Source: Lentisphaerales bacterium
GTDB taxonomy: Bacteria > Verrucomicrobiota > Lentisphaeria > Lentisphaerales > Lentisphaeraceae
Length of the DNA stretch: 44,000 bases
Direction: 5' to 3'
Assembly: GCA_022446985.1 (NCBI GenBank)
Contig: JAKVBD010000042.1
Span: 1-44,000, forward strand
Below, in pieces: positions 32,626 to 41,341 of this stretch. The notes under the pieces are model-generated. The model saw only the letters and a list, made by a program, of their open reading frames with translations. It had not been told where the DNA came from and did no database searches. Position 1 is the first letter of the stretch. The number at the start of each line of letters is the position of its first letter. The position numbers were made by a program, and so were the translations under genes.

Positions 32626-34113
32626 ATGAAGTTGTTGTTATTCTTACTGCTTGCTATTAAGGTATCTGCCTTTGGAATTATTCTACCTGAAATAGAATGG
32701 GACTTACCGGTTAGCTGGAATGTTTTGAAGCTGGATAAAGCAGAATCTCCCTATGTAATAGTTACTCGAGAGGATCTGAAAATTCTTGTGTTGCGTTTAC
32801 CAGATGAGAGAAGTCTTACCTGGTCAGTCGTAAAGTCATGGACAGAGAGTTTGGGGTTACCTTTTGTAACAGAAGTGGACTTACCTGCTAAGTTTAAGCT
32901 CTTGGGTAATGGTGCAAAAGTTATTAATTTAAAAAATGAGAAACAGGCAATTCTCGGAGGTTTTCTTGAGTTACATGGGAATCTCTGGGTGTTTAAGTTT
33001 GCAGCTTCGACACAACAAGTGTTTTTCCTTTCGACTCAGTTTGAACGCTTTCTAGGTAGCATAGTTGTAGGGGATGCTCTCAGTAAGTATGTCCAGGGTG
33101 TGGAGAAAAAAGCCATAAGTGGAAATATAAATTCTCAGTTGGAGTTTGCCGGTCTGCTTATGCAAGGTAAGGGCGTCGACAGGAGTCTAGAAAAGGCAGT
33201 GGCTTTCCTAAATAAGGCCCGAGAGGCGGGAGCGCCTGAAGCAGCTTTTGAATTGGCACTTATAGCTCAGAAAGAAGGCCGTTTAAGTGATTGCTTTACT
33301 TTGCTTCAAGAGGGTGCGACCAGAAAGCATATTGCTTCTTTGAAAAAGCTTTCTGGGTTAATTATAGAACTGAAGCAGGACTATGAAAGTGCAGTGAATT
33401 ACCTGAAAGTCGCGGCTAACCTTGGGGACCCAGAAGCCATGTATTTCCTTGGGAATATCTATTTTCAGGAAAGAAGTTTAAAGGATGAATCGGCTGCAGT
33501 AAAGTGGATTTCTCAAGCGGCAGATAAAGGTCATTCGGGTTCTTTACACTTGTTAGGTGTATTTTACCGGAATGGTTATGGTGTTGAGAAGAGTTTGAAG
33601 AAGGCATTAGAGCTTTTGACACAGGCTGCTGCTAAAAATGAAATTCGTTCTCTTGAGATATTGGGGGATATATATTATCGCGGTGAGCTTGGTGAAAAAC
33701 AGCCAGATAAAGCTTTAGGCTATTATGTGAAAGCAACTATGGAGGGCAGTACAGAGGCTCTCGTGAAAGTAGCAGAAATGTATATACGAGGGCAGGGCGT
33801 TGAGAAAAATGTTGGAGAAGGGATAAAGCTTCTTTCTGAAGCGGCAAGGCGAGGCAATGGCAGTGCAATGAATAGACTTGGAGAGCTTTATACTCGTGGA
33901 ATAGAAGTGAAAGCAGCTTTTGAAAAAGCTTATGAGTGGTATCTGAAATCCGCAGAAATAGGTGACTCGGCGGGAATGTTTGGCGTTTCTTTGGCACTTT
34001 TTGCAGGTAAAGGAGTCAAAAAGGATCCTTTAGAAGCCGTAAAATGGATGAAGATGGCAGCCGCTAAAGGTCATGCCACTGCAAAAAAAATGCTTAAAGA
34101 AACTGGTTTCTGA
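32626..34113 (+). CDS. exported Sel1-repeat protein
   Basis: 495 residues with an N-terminal signal peptide (MKLLLFLLLAIKVSA). Residues about 20-150 form an all-beta-looking domain I do not recognise. Residues about 165-495 are Sel1-like repeats (about nine, consensus GxAxAxxxLGxxYxxGxGVxxDxxKAxxWxxxAA); LLGVFYRNGYGVEKSLKKA and SLALFAGKGVKKDPLEA are clear copies. Sel1 solenoids mediate protein-protein contacts, often in signalling or envelope processes. A subtilase follows 57 nt downstream on the same strand and may be co-expressed. Confidence 0.85.
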   Translation: MKLLLFLLLAIKVSAFGIILPEIEWDLPVSWNVLKLDKAESPYVIVTREDLKILVLRLPDERSLTWSVVKSWTESLGLPFVTEVDLPAKFKLLGNGAKVINLKNEKQAILGGFLELHGNLWVFKFAASTQQVFFLSTQFERFLGSIVVGDALSKYVQGVEKKAISGNINSQLEFAGLLMQGKGVDRSLEKAVAFLNKAREAGAPEAAFELALIAQKEGRLSDCFTLLQEGATRKHIASLKKLSGLIIELKQDYESAVNYLKVAANLGDPEAMYFLGNIYFQERSLKDESAAVKWISQAADKGHSGSLHLLGVFYRNGYGVEKSLKKALELLTQAAAKNEIRSLEILGDIYYRGELGEKQPDKALGYYVKATMEGSTEALVKVAEMYIRGQGVEKNVGEGIKLLSEAARRGNGSAMNRLGELYTRGIEVKAAFEKAYEWYLKSAEIGDSAGMFGVSLALFAGKGVKKDPLEAVKWMKMAAAKGHATAKKMLKETGF

Positions 34114-34170
34114 TAATAAATTGCAATTTAAGACGTTAGAAAGACTAAAGAAAAATTTTGGACTCTGTTT

Positions 34171-35781
34171 TTGAAAAATATATTTATAGTTTCTTTTATA
34201 TTGTTTGCAGCATTAGCTGGGTATTTATCTTTAAGCGAAGGCGATGTCGGGTTTGAACCGGTTGATATAGCTAAACCTGGCAGTCGCTTAACTCAAACAG
34301 AGCGTATAGGTACTCTCAGTCCGTTCCCCACAAAGAAAGATCTTCCAAAGCAAGCACTCAGGCCATCTGAAAAAAGGCAAGAGGAGCGGATTTTAAAGGG
34401 TGAGAAGCTTCTCTATTTTAGGAATCCACAAGACTACGAGTCCTTTTTGAGAATGGCTCATGCTGAAGGTTTAGAAGTCATAGGTGATATTTCAAAGTTA
34501 AAGCTTGTTAAAGTACGTTTTCGCCGATCCACCAACGAAGCAGATTTTCTGGCAAGGTTTGTCGATGTTGATTTGATTTCTGAAAATGATTCAGTGCAAA
34601 CGCCAGCTCCTTTAATTAATCATGGTTCAGTTGGTTTTAGAGATCACCCTTTAACTTACTTTGGTATATCAGGAAATGAAAAGTGGGGGGCTGGAGTAAC
34701 GGTTGCAGTCATTGATTCAGGGGTTGTAGAGCATCGTTCTTTAAATGGCAGTATTCAACATTTTGATTTAATCGGTGGAGCATCCGAAATAGAATCTTTT
34801 CATGGAACCGCAGTTGCTTCATTAATTGCGGGTGAGTCCAATCATATAAAAGGAGTATCACCGGCGGTTAACTTGTTGGACTTTAGAGCATTAACCGGAG
34901 AAGGTGCCGGAGATGCTTTTACCGTTTCGCAGGCCATAGTTATGGCCGTTGATAACGGTGCCAGGATTATTAACTTGTCGCTGGGAACAGCAAGTGATAA
35001 TCCTGCTTTGCGAGAAGCTGTCTTATATGCGCAAAATGCAGGAGCATTGTTGGTCGCAGCAGTTGGAAATGATGGAGTGGGTAAAGTCTCTTATCCCGCA
35101 GCTTACCCAGGAGTCATTGGCGTTGGTGCTATAGACGCTCAAGAAAATTACCAAAGTTTTTCAAATCGTGGCCCGGAAGTGGATGTGGTGGCACCTGGAG
35201 TAGAAGTTAAAGCCGCAGGTTTGAATGAAGCCATCGTATATTTTACAGGGACATCAGCCGCTGCTCCTTTGGTATCAGGAACTTTAGCCTATCAATTATC
35301 ACAGAATCCTGACCTAGGGAATGATGAACTAGTCGATATTTTGAAAATGAATTCAAATGATTCAGGACCTCCGGGAGGCGATAATTTTTATGGCGAAGGA
35401 ATTTTAAATGTTAGACGGATTCAAGATTCTTCAGGTGCAAATGTTTTAGACGCTGCAGCAGCTGGGTTTTATTTAGAGCCAGTAGAAGCAAAGGATTCCT
35501 TTAAGTTGACCTTTTCAGGAGAAAATCGCGGTACTGGGACTTTGAGAGAGATGCAACTTTCTTTAAGTTACCCTGGCTTTGAAAAGATTTACAGCTTTTA
35601 TGAAGTCGAAAGCAGTCAAACTGTTTTTGACTATATCGAAATTTCAGCCGATTCACGTTTACTTAACGGAGATTATGAATTAATCCTTAAGGTGATATCT
35701 GAAGAAGGGGATGGAAATTACCAAAATAACATTAAAACAGCTCGTATTCGTTTAAATATTCCTTCTCTTCAACAAGAATAA
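34171..35781 (+). CDS. exported subtilisin-like serine protease (S8)
   Basis: 536 residues starting at TTG, with a hydrophobic signal or anchor (KNIFIVSFILFAALAGYLS). Residues about 70-135 look like an I9-type propeptide. The catalytic domain, about 165-410, has the complete triad: Asp182 in VAVIDSGVVEH, His211 in SFHGTAVASLIAG and Ser362 in GTSAAAPLVSG, plus the oxyanion Asn300 in VGND. Residues about 440-536 form a beta domain of CARDB or P-domain type. Neither a sorting signal nor a second membrane segment is visible. It is 57 nt after the Sel1 gene. The TTG start has only a weak GGA site. Confidence 0.88.
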   Translation: MKNIFIVSFILFAALAGYLSLSEGDVGFEPVDIAKPGSRLTQTERIGTLSPFPTKKDLPKQALRPSEKRQEERILKGEKLLYFRNPQDYESFLRMAHAEGLEVIGDISKLKLVKVRFRRSTNEADFLARFVDVDLISENDSVQTPAPLINHGSVGFRDHPLTYFGISGNEKWGAGVTVAVIDSGVVEHRSLNGSIQHFDLIGGASEIESFHGTAVASLIAGESNHIKGVSPAVNLLDFRALTGEGAGDAFTVSQAIVMAVDNGARIINLSLGTASDNPALREAVLYAQNAGALLVAAVGNDGVGKVSYPAAYPGVIGVGAIDAQENYQSFSNRGPEVDVVAPGVEVKAAGLNEAIVYFTGTSAAAPLVSGTLAYQLSQNPDLGNDELVDILKMNSNDSGPPGGDNFYGEGILNVRRIQDSSGANVLDAAAAGFYLEPVEAKDSFKLTFSGENRGTGTLREMQLSLSYPGFEKIYSFYEVESSQTVFDYIEISADSRLLNGDYELILKVISEEGDGNYQNNIKTARIRLNIPSLQQE

Positions 35782-35901
35782 GGCCTTTTTTGAAGCATAA
35801 AGCTCTAAAATGATTCAGGAAATGCATTAATGGGCTTTATTTATTGAAGATCAAGGATTAATTAATGGCCCAATTTATAGAACAACACGGAGAATGAATG
35901 C

Positions 35902-36117
35902 GTGGCAGAAGATACGATTAAAGTTGATGGAGTTGTTAAAGAGCTTTTATCAAATGGTTTATATAGGGTTGAGCTCGAAGGCGGACATGAAATTATCGCT
36001 CATGTTAAAGGCAAAATGAGAATGTACAATATCCGCATCCTTCAAGGAGATAACGTATCCGTTGAGATGTCTCCATACGACTTAACCAAAGGTCGCATCG
36101 TTTTCCGTAAAAAATAA
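35902..36117 (+). CDS. infA: translation initiation factor IF-1
   Basis: A 71-residue OB-fold protein. [41 protein letters not shown] matches IF-1 along its whole length, with the ribosome-contact KGKMR, here shown as pieces [11 protein letters not shown] and TKGRIVFR. The start is GTG, with GGAG 9 nt upstream; two ATGs lie between the site and the GTG but are out of frame. IF-1 blocks the A site during initiation. A strong terminator follows directly, so it is transcribed alone or with upstream genes. Confidence 0.95.
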   Translation: MAEDTIKVDGVVKELLSNGLYRVELEGGHEIIAHVKGKMRMYNIRILQGDNVSVEMSPYDLTKGRIVFRKK

Positions 36118-36123
36118 TTTTTT

Positions 36124-36150
36124 GCCGCTCATTCGAGCGGCTTTTTATTT
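36124..36150 (+). terminator. infA terminator
   Basis: Perfect 7-bp stem GCCGCTC/GAGCGGC (36124-36130 with 36135-36141), 4-nt loop, then TTTTTATTT. A textbook Rho-independent terminator. Confidence 0.9.
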
Positions 36151-36155
36151 CTTTA

Positions 36156-36193
36156 GTGTAACACTTTTGTAAGAAAGATGTAAAAAGTTACAC
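36156..36193. repeat. inverted repeat upstream of the kinase genes
   Basis: GTGTAAC (36156-36162) and GTTACAC (36187-36193) are perfect 7-bp arms 24 nt apart, and adjacent TTTT and AAAA runs extend the pairing with a bulge. The repeat lies about 110 nt before the kinase ATG and just after the infA terminator. It could be an operator or a structured leader. The remaining leader has a TTGACA at about 36270 but no convincing -10. Confidence 0.4.
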
Positions 36194-36305
36194 AAACTTC
36201 CTACCTCCTCTTTGTAAAATGCCATAAATCCTTTAGTTTTGCACCGTCGTGTGATCAGGGGTTGTCGTTTTGACATATATGTAATGGTTGGATGGGAAGA
36301 AGTTA

Positions 36306-39248
36306 ATGAACAGTTATACCAATACTCAATTATTGGGACATGGAGTTTTTTCAACGGTCTACTTAGGAGTAGATCAGACTGGAAATAGGGTAGCCTTAAA
36401 ATACTACACCAATAAAGACAGTCAGAATGTCAGGCAGAAGTTTATGCTTGAAGCAAATTGTCTGACGCAGATTCAGCATGAAAACATTCTTTCAGTATAT
36501 GATTTTGGCGAAGATGATCAGGGCCTTTACCTCGCCATGGAATACTGTGAATACGGTAGTCTCAAAGGTCGACTTGATCTCAAAGGTGCTTTAGACTTAG
36601 AGCGTACTCTTGTTGTAAGTTTGTCGGTAATTCAAGCTTTAAATGTCATACATCAGGCAGGTAAGTTGCACTTAGATGTTCGTCCTGAAAATCTCTATTA
36701 CAGTAATGATGGTTTTTTAAAACTGGCAGACTTAGGTACTTTGTTTAATAAAGTTCCTTATACTGATTTACCGGCGAATGCTTTATATTACGCATCACCT
36801 GAATTTTTGAATAAAGAGGCTTTAGATTATCGAGCAGATATCTACTCTCTTGGGGCTACAATTTTCCATATTTGTACTGGCCGGGCAGTTTTTGAGTCAG
36901 AAAGTGTTATTGACGTTATAAATAGTCATTTATCTGCAGAAGTACCTTCCTTAGTTGACTATGTTGATAATTGTCCAGAGAGCGTTGATGTCATTATCAA
37001 AAAAATGATGGCTAAGAAACCAGAACAGCGTTATCAGGCTTTAGCAGAGATTGAAGCTGACATTCATGCTGTTTTACAAGGTGCTACAGCTTCCTCAGAC
37101 CTACCTTCATTTAACATTGTTGAAGAAAATGTAACAGTAGCTTCTTCTCCTGTATTAACACCTTTCAATCAAGTGGTAGATAGTTCTTTCTCTGAAGTCA
37201 AAACGATGCTTGGTAGTGATGTTTTACCAACATCATCAGCAACTGACATAGATGTAGATGTGTTAGCAGAAGAAGAGCAGGATGAGCCAAAAACTGAATC
37301 TGAGCCATCTAAAGCTAAACAGTTAAGGCTTGATGAGGTAAAGCTTTCTTTTTCTATGCGCTTACTTGTTGCCTGTGCCTGGTTGGTCGGTCCGGTCATT
37401 TTAGGCCTTTATGTTTACAAAACTTATTTTTCGTCAACTGAAAAAGAGACTGTTGTTGCTAAGCCTGTAACTAATGAAAAGTTGATCATTTCCGTAGATG
37501 ATTTTGCTGGAAGTGATACAGAAGAGGTCGAAAAATCAACAGAAAAGGTAGAGCCTAAACTTGAGGCTCTTAATCTTGAGTTTTCATCATTTAAACAAAA
37601 AGAATTGCCTGTTGTACTTACTTCGATAGATCGCGATAATTACTTCTGCTCGTTAAAGATTAAGGAAGGCAATACCTGGACGCTTGAAATTATTACTTTA
37701 GGTCAAAGTATTGAGGGGGTAAAATTGATTCATCTTGATGCTGATTATGCAGTGTTTGAGTACCAAAATAAGGGCTATAAACTTTTACAGAATCAAACTT
37801 ATAACAGTGGTTTTGAACTTACAGTTAATAATAATGGCGTTGAAACTACTTTTAGTGAAGTAAATGAAGCAGTAAATGGGTTTCAATTAGTTTCTGTTAC
37901 TCCTAATGGTTTGACTTTAACGGATGCAGAGGGAAAAGAGCACAAGTTAGAAGCGTCTCTAGAACTCGATAATCAGGCAGAGGTTATCGATAATGCCAGG
38001 TATAAATCACTCCTGAAGAAATCCTTCGGTGTAGTAACTTCACTGGTGGAATTTAAACATGATTATTTTCCAATCCTGGTAAATAAAATAGCCCCCTCTA
38101 AAGCGATCAATTACTCGGTCTTTGTAAATGGAACCCCAGTAAATTATGGAAATGCCGTAAAGTCTGCCGTTTTAAATAAGAAGTTTCAAGTAAGGTTTAT
38201 CGGGACAGATTTTGTGATAATTAAGGATCTATCCAATGATAAAGATATGCGTTTGAAGGCAAATCAAAAAGTCTTCCTTCAAAAGGCTGCTCTTGTAAAC
38301 TATCTAGGTGTCGATCATAAAGTTAAGGATGGGGAAAACTTTTTTGGTTATAAAGCCAAGGTAGATGAAACTCAAATAAGTTTTACAGATGGTGAACATA
38401 ATGAAGTTATGAATGAAACTAAAATTTTGAGTTTCTTGCCAATCAAGGAAAACGCAGCTAGTAAGCACAAAATTAAAAATTGTAATTGTAATGTCGATTT
38501 GACCGCTTTGGCGAAAAAATTGAGCACGACTAGAAATGAGAATGTTGAAAAAAGAAAGCTGTCGAAGATTGATGATCCAGTTGTACGTAAAAAAGAGGAG
38601 CCGAAACCTCCTGTAGTAATACAACCTCCCAGAGTTGCTGATGATTACCAAATAGATAAGGAGTTCGCTCAAAAAAAGGGGATTAGCTTAGAGCATTTTC
38701 TTCGTTGTTCTACAATTAGAATCACAGAAAGAAAAATGAGAGGCCGGTCTTTAACAGACTACATACCTGTAGGTAATTATCTTTATAAAGATGGACAGAT
38801 GCTACATCATCCTAAGTACAAAAGTTCGAATAAAATAAAACTTGAAGATTTTGAGGTGACATCGAGATCGTTTAAGATTATGGGTGAAAGAGCAAAGTAT
38901 GATAATATCGGTTACTATGACTTATTTTTTACTGAGATGGATGATGGTAAAATTTATGAAATCGAGTTTGGTCCGAATAACTATTTTACTGTAAAGAAAC
39001 TAATTAAATATGTTTACTCTGTTAGTATGAGTAGTGGTATTCAGTATGATCTGCGAGGAAAGTACTCGATGAGAGGAAATGAGAAAAGCCAAAGGCTTGT
39101 TATCCGTTATGACGATGATAATGAAACAATTATCATCGACAAGGTACCATTTAAAGTTGAAGCAGATGTACACGGAACTTATCTAGTACGTGAAGGTGAT
39201 CGTGGGACGTTTAACTTCGATGATTACATGTACAAATCAGCACGCTAG
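36306..39248 (+). CDS. membrane Ser/Thr protein kinase with large extracytoplasmic region
   Basis: Start at ATG 36306 (GGGAAG upstream), 980 residues; an earlier in-frame TTG at 36288 adds six. Residues 8-265 are a Hanks-type kinase. It has the glycine loop GHGVFSTVYLG (11-21), VALK with Lys32, helix-C Glu49, catalytic loop HLDVRPEN (Asp124, with Arg126 in place of the usual Lys), DLG (142-144) instead of DFG, and SPE. Asp124 and Lys32 are kept, so activity is possible. An acidic linker leads to one membrane helix (about 348-372). The 600-residue remainder is beta-rich and repetitive, has two cysteines near 725, and ends in a further unrecognised domain. Its first part resembles the outer part of the next protein. 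Confidence 0.85.
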   Translation: MNSYTNTQLLGHGVFSTVYLGVDQTGNRVALKYYTNKDSQNVRQKFMLEANCLTQIQHENILSVYDFGEDDQGLYLAMEYCEYGSLKGRLDLKGALDLERTLVVSLSVIQALNVIHQAGKLHLDVRPENLYYSNDGFLKLADLGTLFNKVPYTDLPANALYYASPEFLNKEALDYRADIYSLGATIFHICTGRAVFESESVIDVINSHLSAEVPSLVDYVDNCPESVDVIIKKMMAKKPEQRYQALAEIEADIHAVLQGATASSDLPSFNIVEENVTVASSPVLTPFNQVVDSSFSEVKTMLGSDVLPTSSATDIDVDVLAEEEQDEPKTESEPSKAKQLRLDEVKLSFSMRLLVACAWLVGPVILGLYVYKTYFSSTEKETVVAKPVTNEKLIISVDDFAGSDTEEVEKSTEKVEPKLEALNLEFSSFKQKELPVVLTSIDRDNYFCSLKIKEGNTWTLEIITLGQSIEGVKLIHLDADYAVFEYQNKGYKLLQNQTYNSGFELTVNNNGVETTFSEVNEAVNGFQLVSVTPNGLTLTDAEGKEHKLEASLELDNQAEVIDNARYKSLLKKSFGVVTSLVEFKHDYFPILVNKIAPSKAINYSVFVNGTPVNYGNAVKSAVLNKKFQVRFIGTDFVIIKDLSNDKDMRLKANQKVFLQKAALVNYLGVDHKVKDGENFFGYKAKVDETQISFTDGEHNEVMNETKILSFLPIKENAASKHKIKNCNCNVDLTALAKKLSTTRNENVEKRKLSKIDDPVVRKKEEPKPPVVIQPPRVADDYQIDKEFAQKKGISLEHFLRCSTIRITERKMRGRSLTDYIPVGNYLYKDGQMLHHPKYKSSNKIKLEDFEVTSRSFKIMGERAKYDNIGYYDLFFTEMDDGKIYEIEFGPNNYFTVKKLIKYVYSVSMSSGIQYDLRGKYSMRGNEKSQRLVIRYDDDNETIIIDKVPFKVEADVHGTYLVREGDRGTFNFDDYMYKSAR

Positions 39249-39256
39249 ATTTATCA

Positions 39257-40792
39257 ATGGTAGGTTATAGGGTAATAAAAGGGCTTGAGTCACATCCTTT
39301 ATTTAAGTCTTGTTTGGCTTCTTCAGATGATGGTCAGGTTTTCAACGTTAAGCATTTTCCCGTAACAGACTTTTATCGTCAGAGAGTGGCAGCTGAAGTG
39401 TCCATTTCTAATCAAGTTTCTCATGAAAACCTTCTTAAGGTCTTGAGTTCGGGAGAAGATATTGAAGGACCTTATGTTACTTCAGAGTATTGTGAGTACG
39501 GTAGTTTATCAGGCCGTTTGAAAGAAAAGGGGCGTTTAGACTTTTCAAGAGTTCTCCAGGTTGCAGAGTTATTACTTAAAGGCTTGGAAGCGTTGCATAG
39601 TAAGGGGATTGTTCATGGGAATATTTCTCCAAAAAGTATTTACATAGGTAACGATGGTCATTTAAAATTGGGTGATTTTGGTTCGGCTTGCGAAGTCTCT
39701 AATCTAGATGAGATCCCAATCGGGATTTTATTATATAGTTCACCAGAGTTTCTGAAAGGCCAGGAGTTAATACCACAATCTGACTTTTATAGCCTTGGTT
39801 TAACTCTTTATCATTTATATTATGGACGACCGGCCTTTGTTTCTGCAGATAATAAAGAGTTGGCCCGTCTTCATTGTGAAGTTTCTTTTCCAGATGAACT
39901 GGACTCAGCTAACTCTGTAGCAACGCAGTTTAACCTATTTCTAAAGAACTTAACAGCTTTAAAGAGCGAAGATCGTTATGAGTCTGTATATGCTGTATTA
40001 AAAGATCTTGTGGCGTTGATGCACGGTAAATCTAATCTTCAGGAAAGTACAAAAAAGAAGAGCCCTAAAGAGCTTTCGAAGGCCTGGTTGACTTTAGCGG
40101 CAGCATCAGTTGTCGCAATCATTGTTTTAGGAACTTTGATTGTTCAAAAAAATAAGCAAAAAATTTATTTATCAGAGGCAGATGAGCCTCAAGTGCAAGA
40201 TGTCGTAGAAAAGAATACTGTTGAAGATGGGATGGTTTCTGTAAAGCTTCAATCAGTAAAATCAGGTGGCGGTTCTAAATTTTCAGAGACTGATGCATCC
40301 TCTAAATTGGTTCAGGAAGATGAAATTCATTTTATATCATATGTAGAAGAAGCTTTTCCTGTAAAGTTGGTGTCGACCTCGTTAAATAAAGCCAGTTTAG
40401 AGTTTTCTGGTAAGGCTTTTAGCTTATCCAGAGGACGGGAATTGCATGACGTAAGGTTATTATCGGCTTCAAGTACAGAATGTACAATTAGCAATAATCG
40501 TCAAGCTTATACTTTGCAGAAGGAGCACCAGTACAGAATATCTTTTAAATTAAAGCTGAAAAATTCTAATTTAACACTGAGTTTCACAGATGCGATTTTT
40601 TTGTCAGAAGGTTTTATCTTTAACAAGGTTGAAGATGGCAAAGTTTATTTGACAGATAGAAAGGGCAATGAACGGATAATTCATGCTCATTTTAAACAAC
40701 AAGATTTATTAGAGCCATTATCTTTAAGTGCTAAAAATCGGCAAGAAGATAGTCTTCGAGTCTATCTGGCTAAAATGAATACCGAGAAGTGA
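39257..40792 (+). CDS. membrane pseudokinase, paralogue of the preceding kinase
   Basis: 511 residues. Residues 1-255 have the kinase fold: VFNVKHF with Lys32, EYCEYGSLSGRL shared almost exactly with the previous protein, DFG at 140-142 and YSSPEFL. However, the glycine loop is absent, and the catalytic loop reads HGNISPKS (120-127), so the catalytic Asp is Asn122 and the Lys and Asn of HRDLKPEN are lost. Catalysis is therefore unlikely. One membrane helix lies at about 274-293, and about 215 outer residues follow that resemble the neighbour's outer region. It begins 8 nt after the kinase stop, with no clear ribosome site, so translation may be coupled. The kinase-pseudokinase pair probably acts together. 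Confidence 0.85.
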   Translation: MVGYRVIKGLESHPLFKSCLASSDDGQVFNVKHFPVTDFYRQRVAAEVSISNQVSHENLLKVLSSGEDIEGPYVTSEYCEYGSLSGRLKEKGRLDFSRVLQVAELLLKGLEALHSKGIVHGNISPKSIYIGNDGHLKLGDFGSACEVSNLDEIPIGILLYSSPEFLKGQELIPQSDFYSLGLTLYHLYYGRPAFVSADNKELARLHCEVSFPDELDSANSVATQFNLFLKNLTALKSEDRYESVYAVLKDLVALMHGKSNLQESTKKKSPKELSKAWLTLAAASVVAIIVLGTLIVQKNKQKIYLSEADEPQVQDVVEKNTVEDGMVSVKLQSVKSGGGSKFSETDASSKLVQEDEIHFISYVEEAFPVKLVSTSLNKASLEFSGKAFSLSRGRELHDVRLLSASSTECTISNNRQAYTLQKEHQYRISFKLKLKNSNLTLSFTDAIFLSEGFIFNKVEDGKVYLTDRKGNERIIHAHFKQQDLLEPLSLSAKNRQEDSLRVYLAKMNTEK

Positions 40793-40801
40793 TCTTTTTT
40801 G

Positions 40802-41341
40802 CTAAAAAAGTTCGCCCTGAGCTTCTTGCTGCGTAAATAAGGTTCTTGTAGTTTCATCGAGAAGAAGTCTTTGAAGAAGCAGGCCACAGGCATAGGAGTC
40901 GTACAGTGCTCTGTGAGGTTCAAAGTGGTCATTGCAGACAAACTCGTCAATTTTATGACCAAGCTGGAATATGCTCATGAGTGAGGTCAGACTGTAGTCG
41001 TCGATTTGTTTATCGTAGAGTTGTCTGTAAAGAGTCAGTGTATCTATGAGACCGGCAGCTTTAAATGCAGGAAATGTTTTAACAAGAAGAGCATGGTCAT
41101 AGCTGATGTTATGGCCAACTAAAAACTGTCCTTGCAGGTTTTCATTAATTAGCGGCCAAGCATCTCGTAGGTGAGGATAAGTTTCCTCAAAGTTTAGATC
41201 TCGGCCTCCAGTAACGTTTTTAAAACCTATTTCACGTGGTTTTAAAAAGTCACCATCGAGAGTCAGTCCGACCCAGGCAAATTCAAGAGGTTCTTGACCA
41301 TTTGCAGAGCCGGTACTTTCAAAATCGATACAAAAGAACAT
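40802..41341 (-). CDS. DEDDh 3'-5' exonuclease (DNA polymerase III epsilon-like)
   Basis: A 179-residue compact exonuclease. The five catalytic residues are present: Asp6 and Glu8 in CIDFESTG, Asp82 in VGHNISYDHALL, and His143 and Asp148 in FEPHRALYDSYA. It has only the nuclease domain, without polymerase-binding or helicase parts. It could be an RNase T-like, ExoX-like or DnaQ-like enzyme acting on DNA or RNA ends. The start overlaps the rluB-type gene's stop by one base (TAATG), so it is the last gene of the glyS-pabA-hisC operon. Confidence 0.87.
   Translation of the reverse strand: MFFCIDFESTGSANGQEPLEFAWVGLTLDGDFLKPREIGFKNVTGGRDLNFEETYPHLRDAWPLINENLQGQFLVGHNISYDHALLVKTFPAFKAAGLIDTLTLYRQLYDKQIDDYSLTSLMSIFQLGHKIDEFVCNDHFEPHRALYDSYACGLLLQRLLLDETTRTLFTQQEAQGELF

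Noticed and set aside
38304..38672. 122-codon open frame on the minus strand
   Set aside because: Antisense to the outer region of the kinase; Ile/Phe/Tyr-rich as expected from the mirror of AT-rich plus-strand codons.
40794..40810. CTTTTTT-gct-AAAAAAG hairpin between the pseudokinase and exonuclease genes
   Set aside because: The stem is almost all A/T with a three-base loop and has no following T run of its own. It is too weak to call a terminator.
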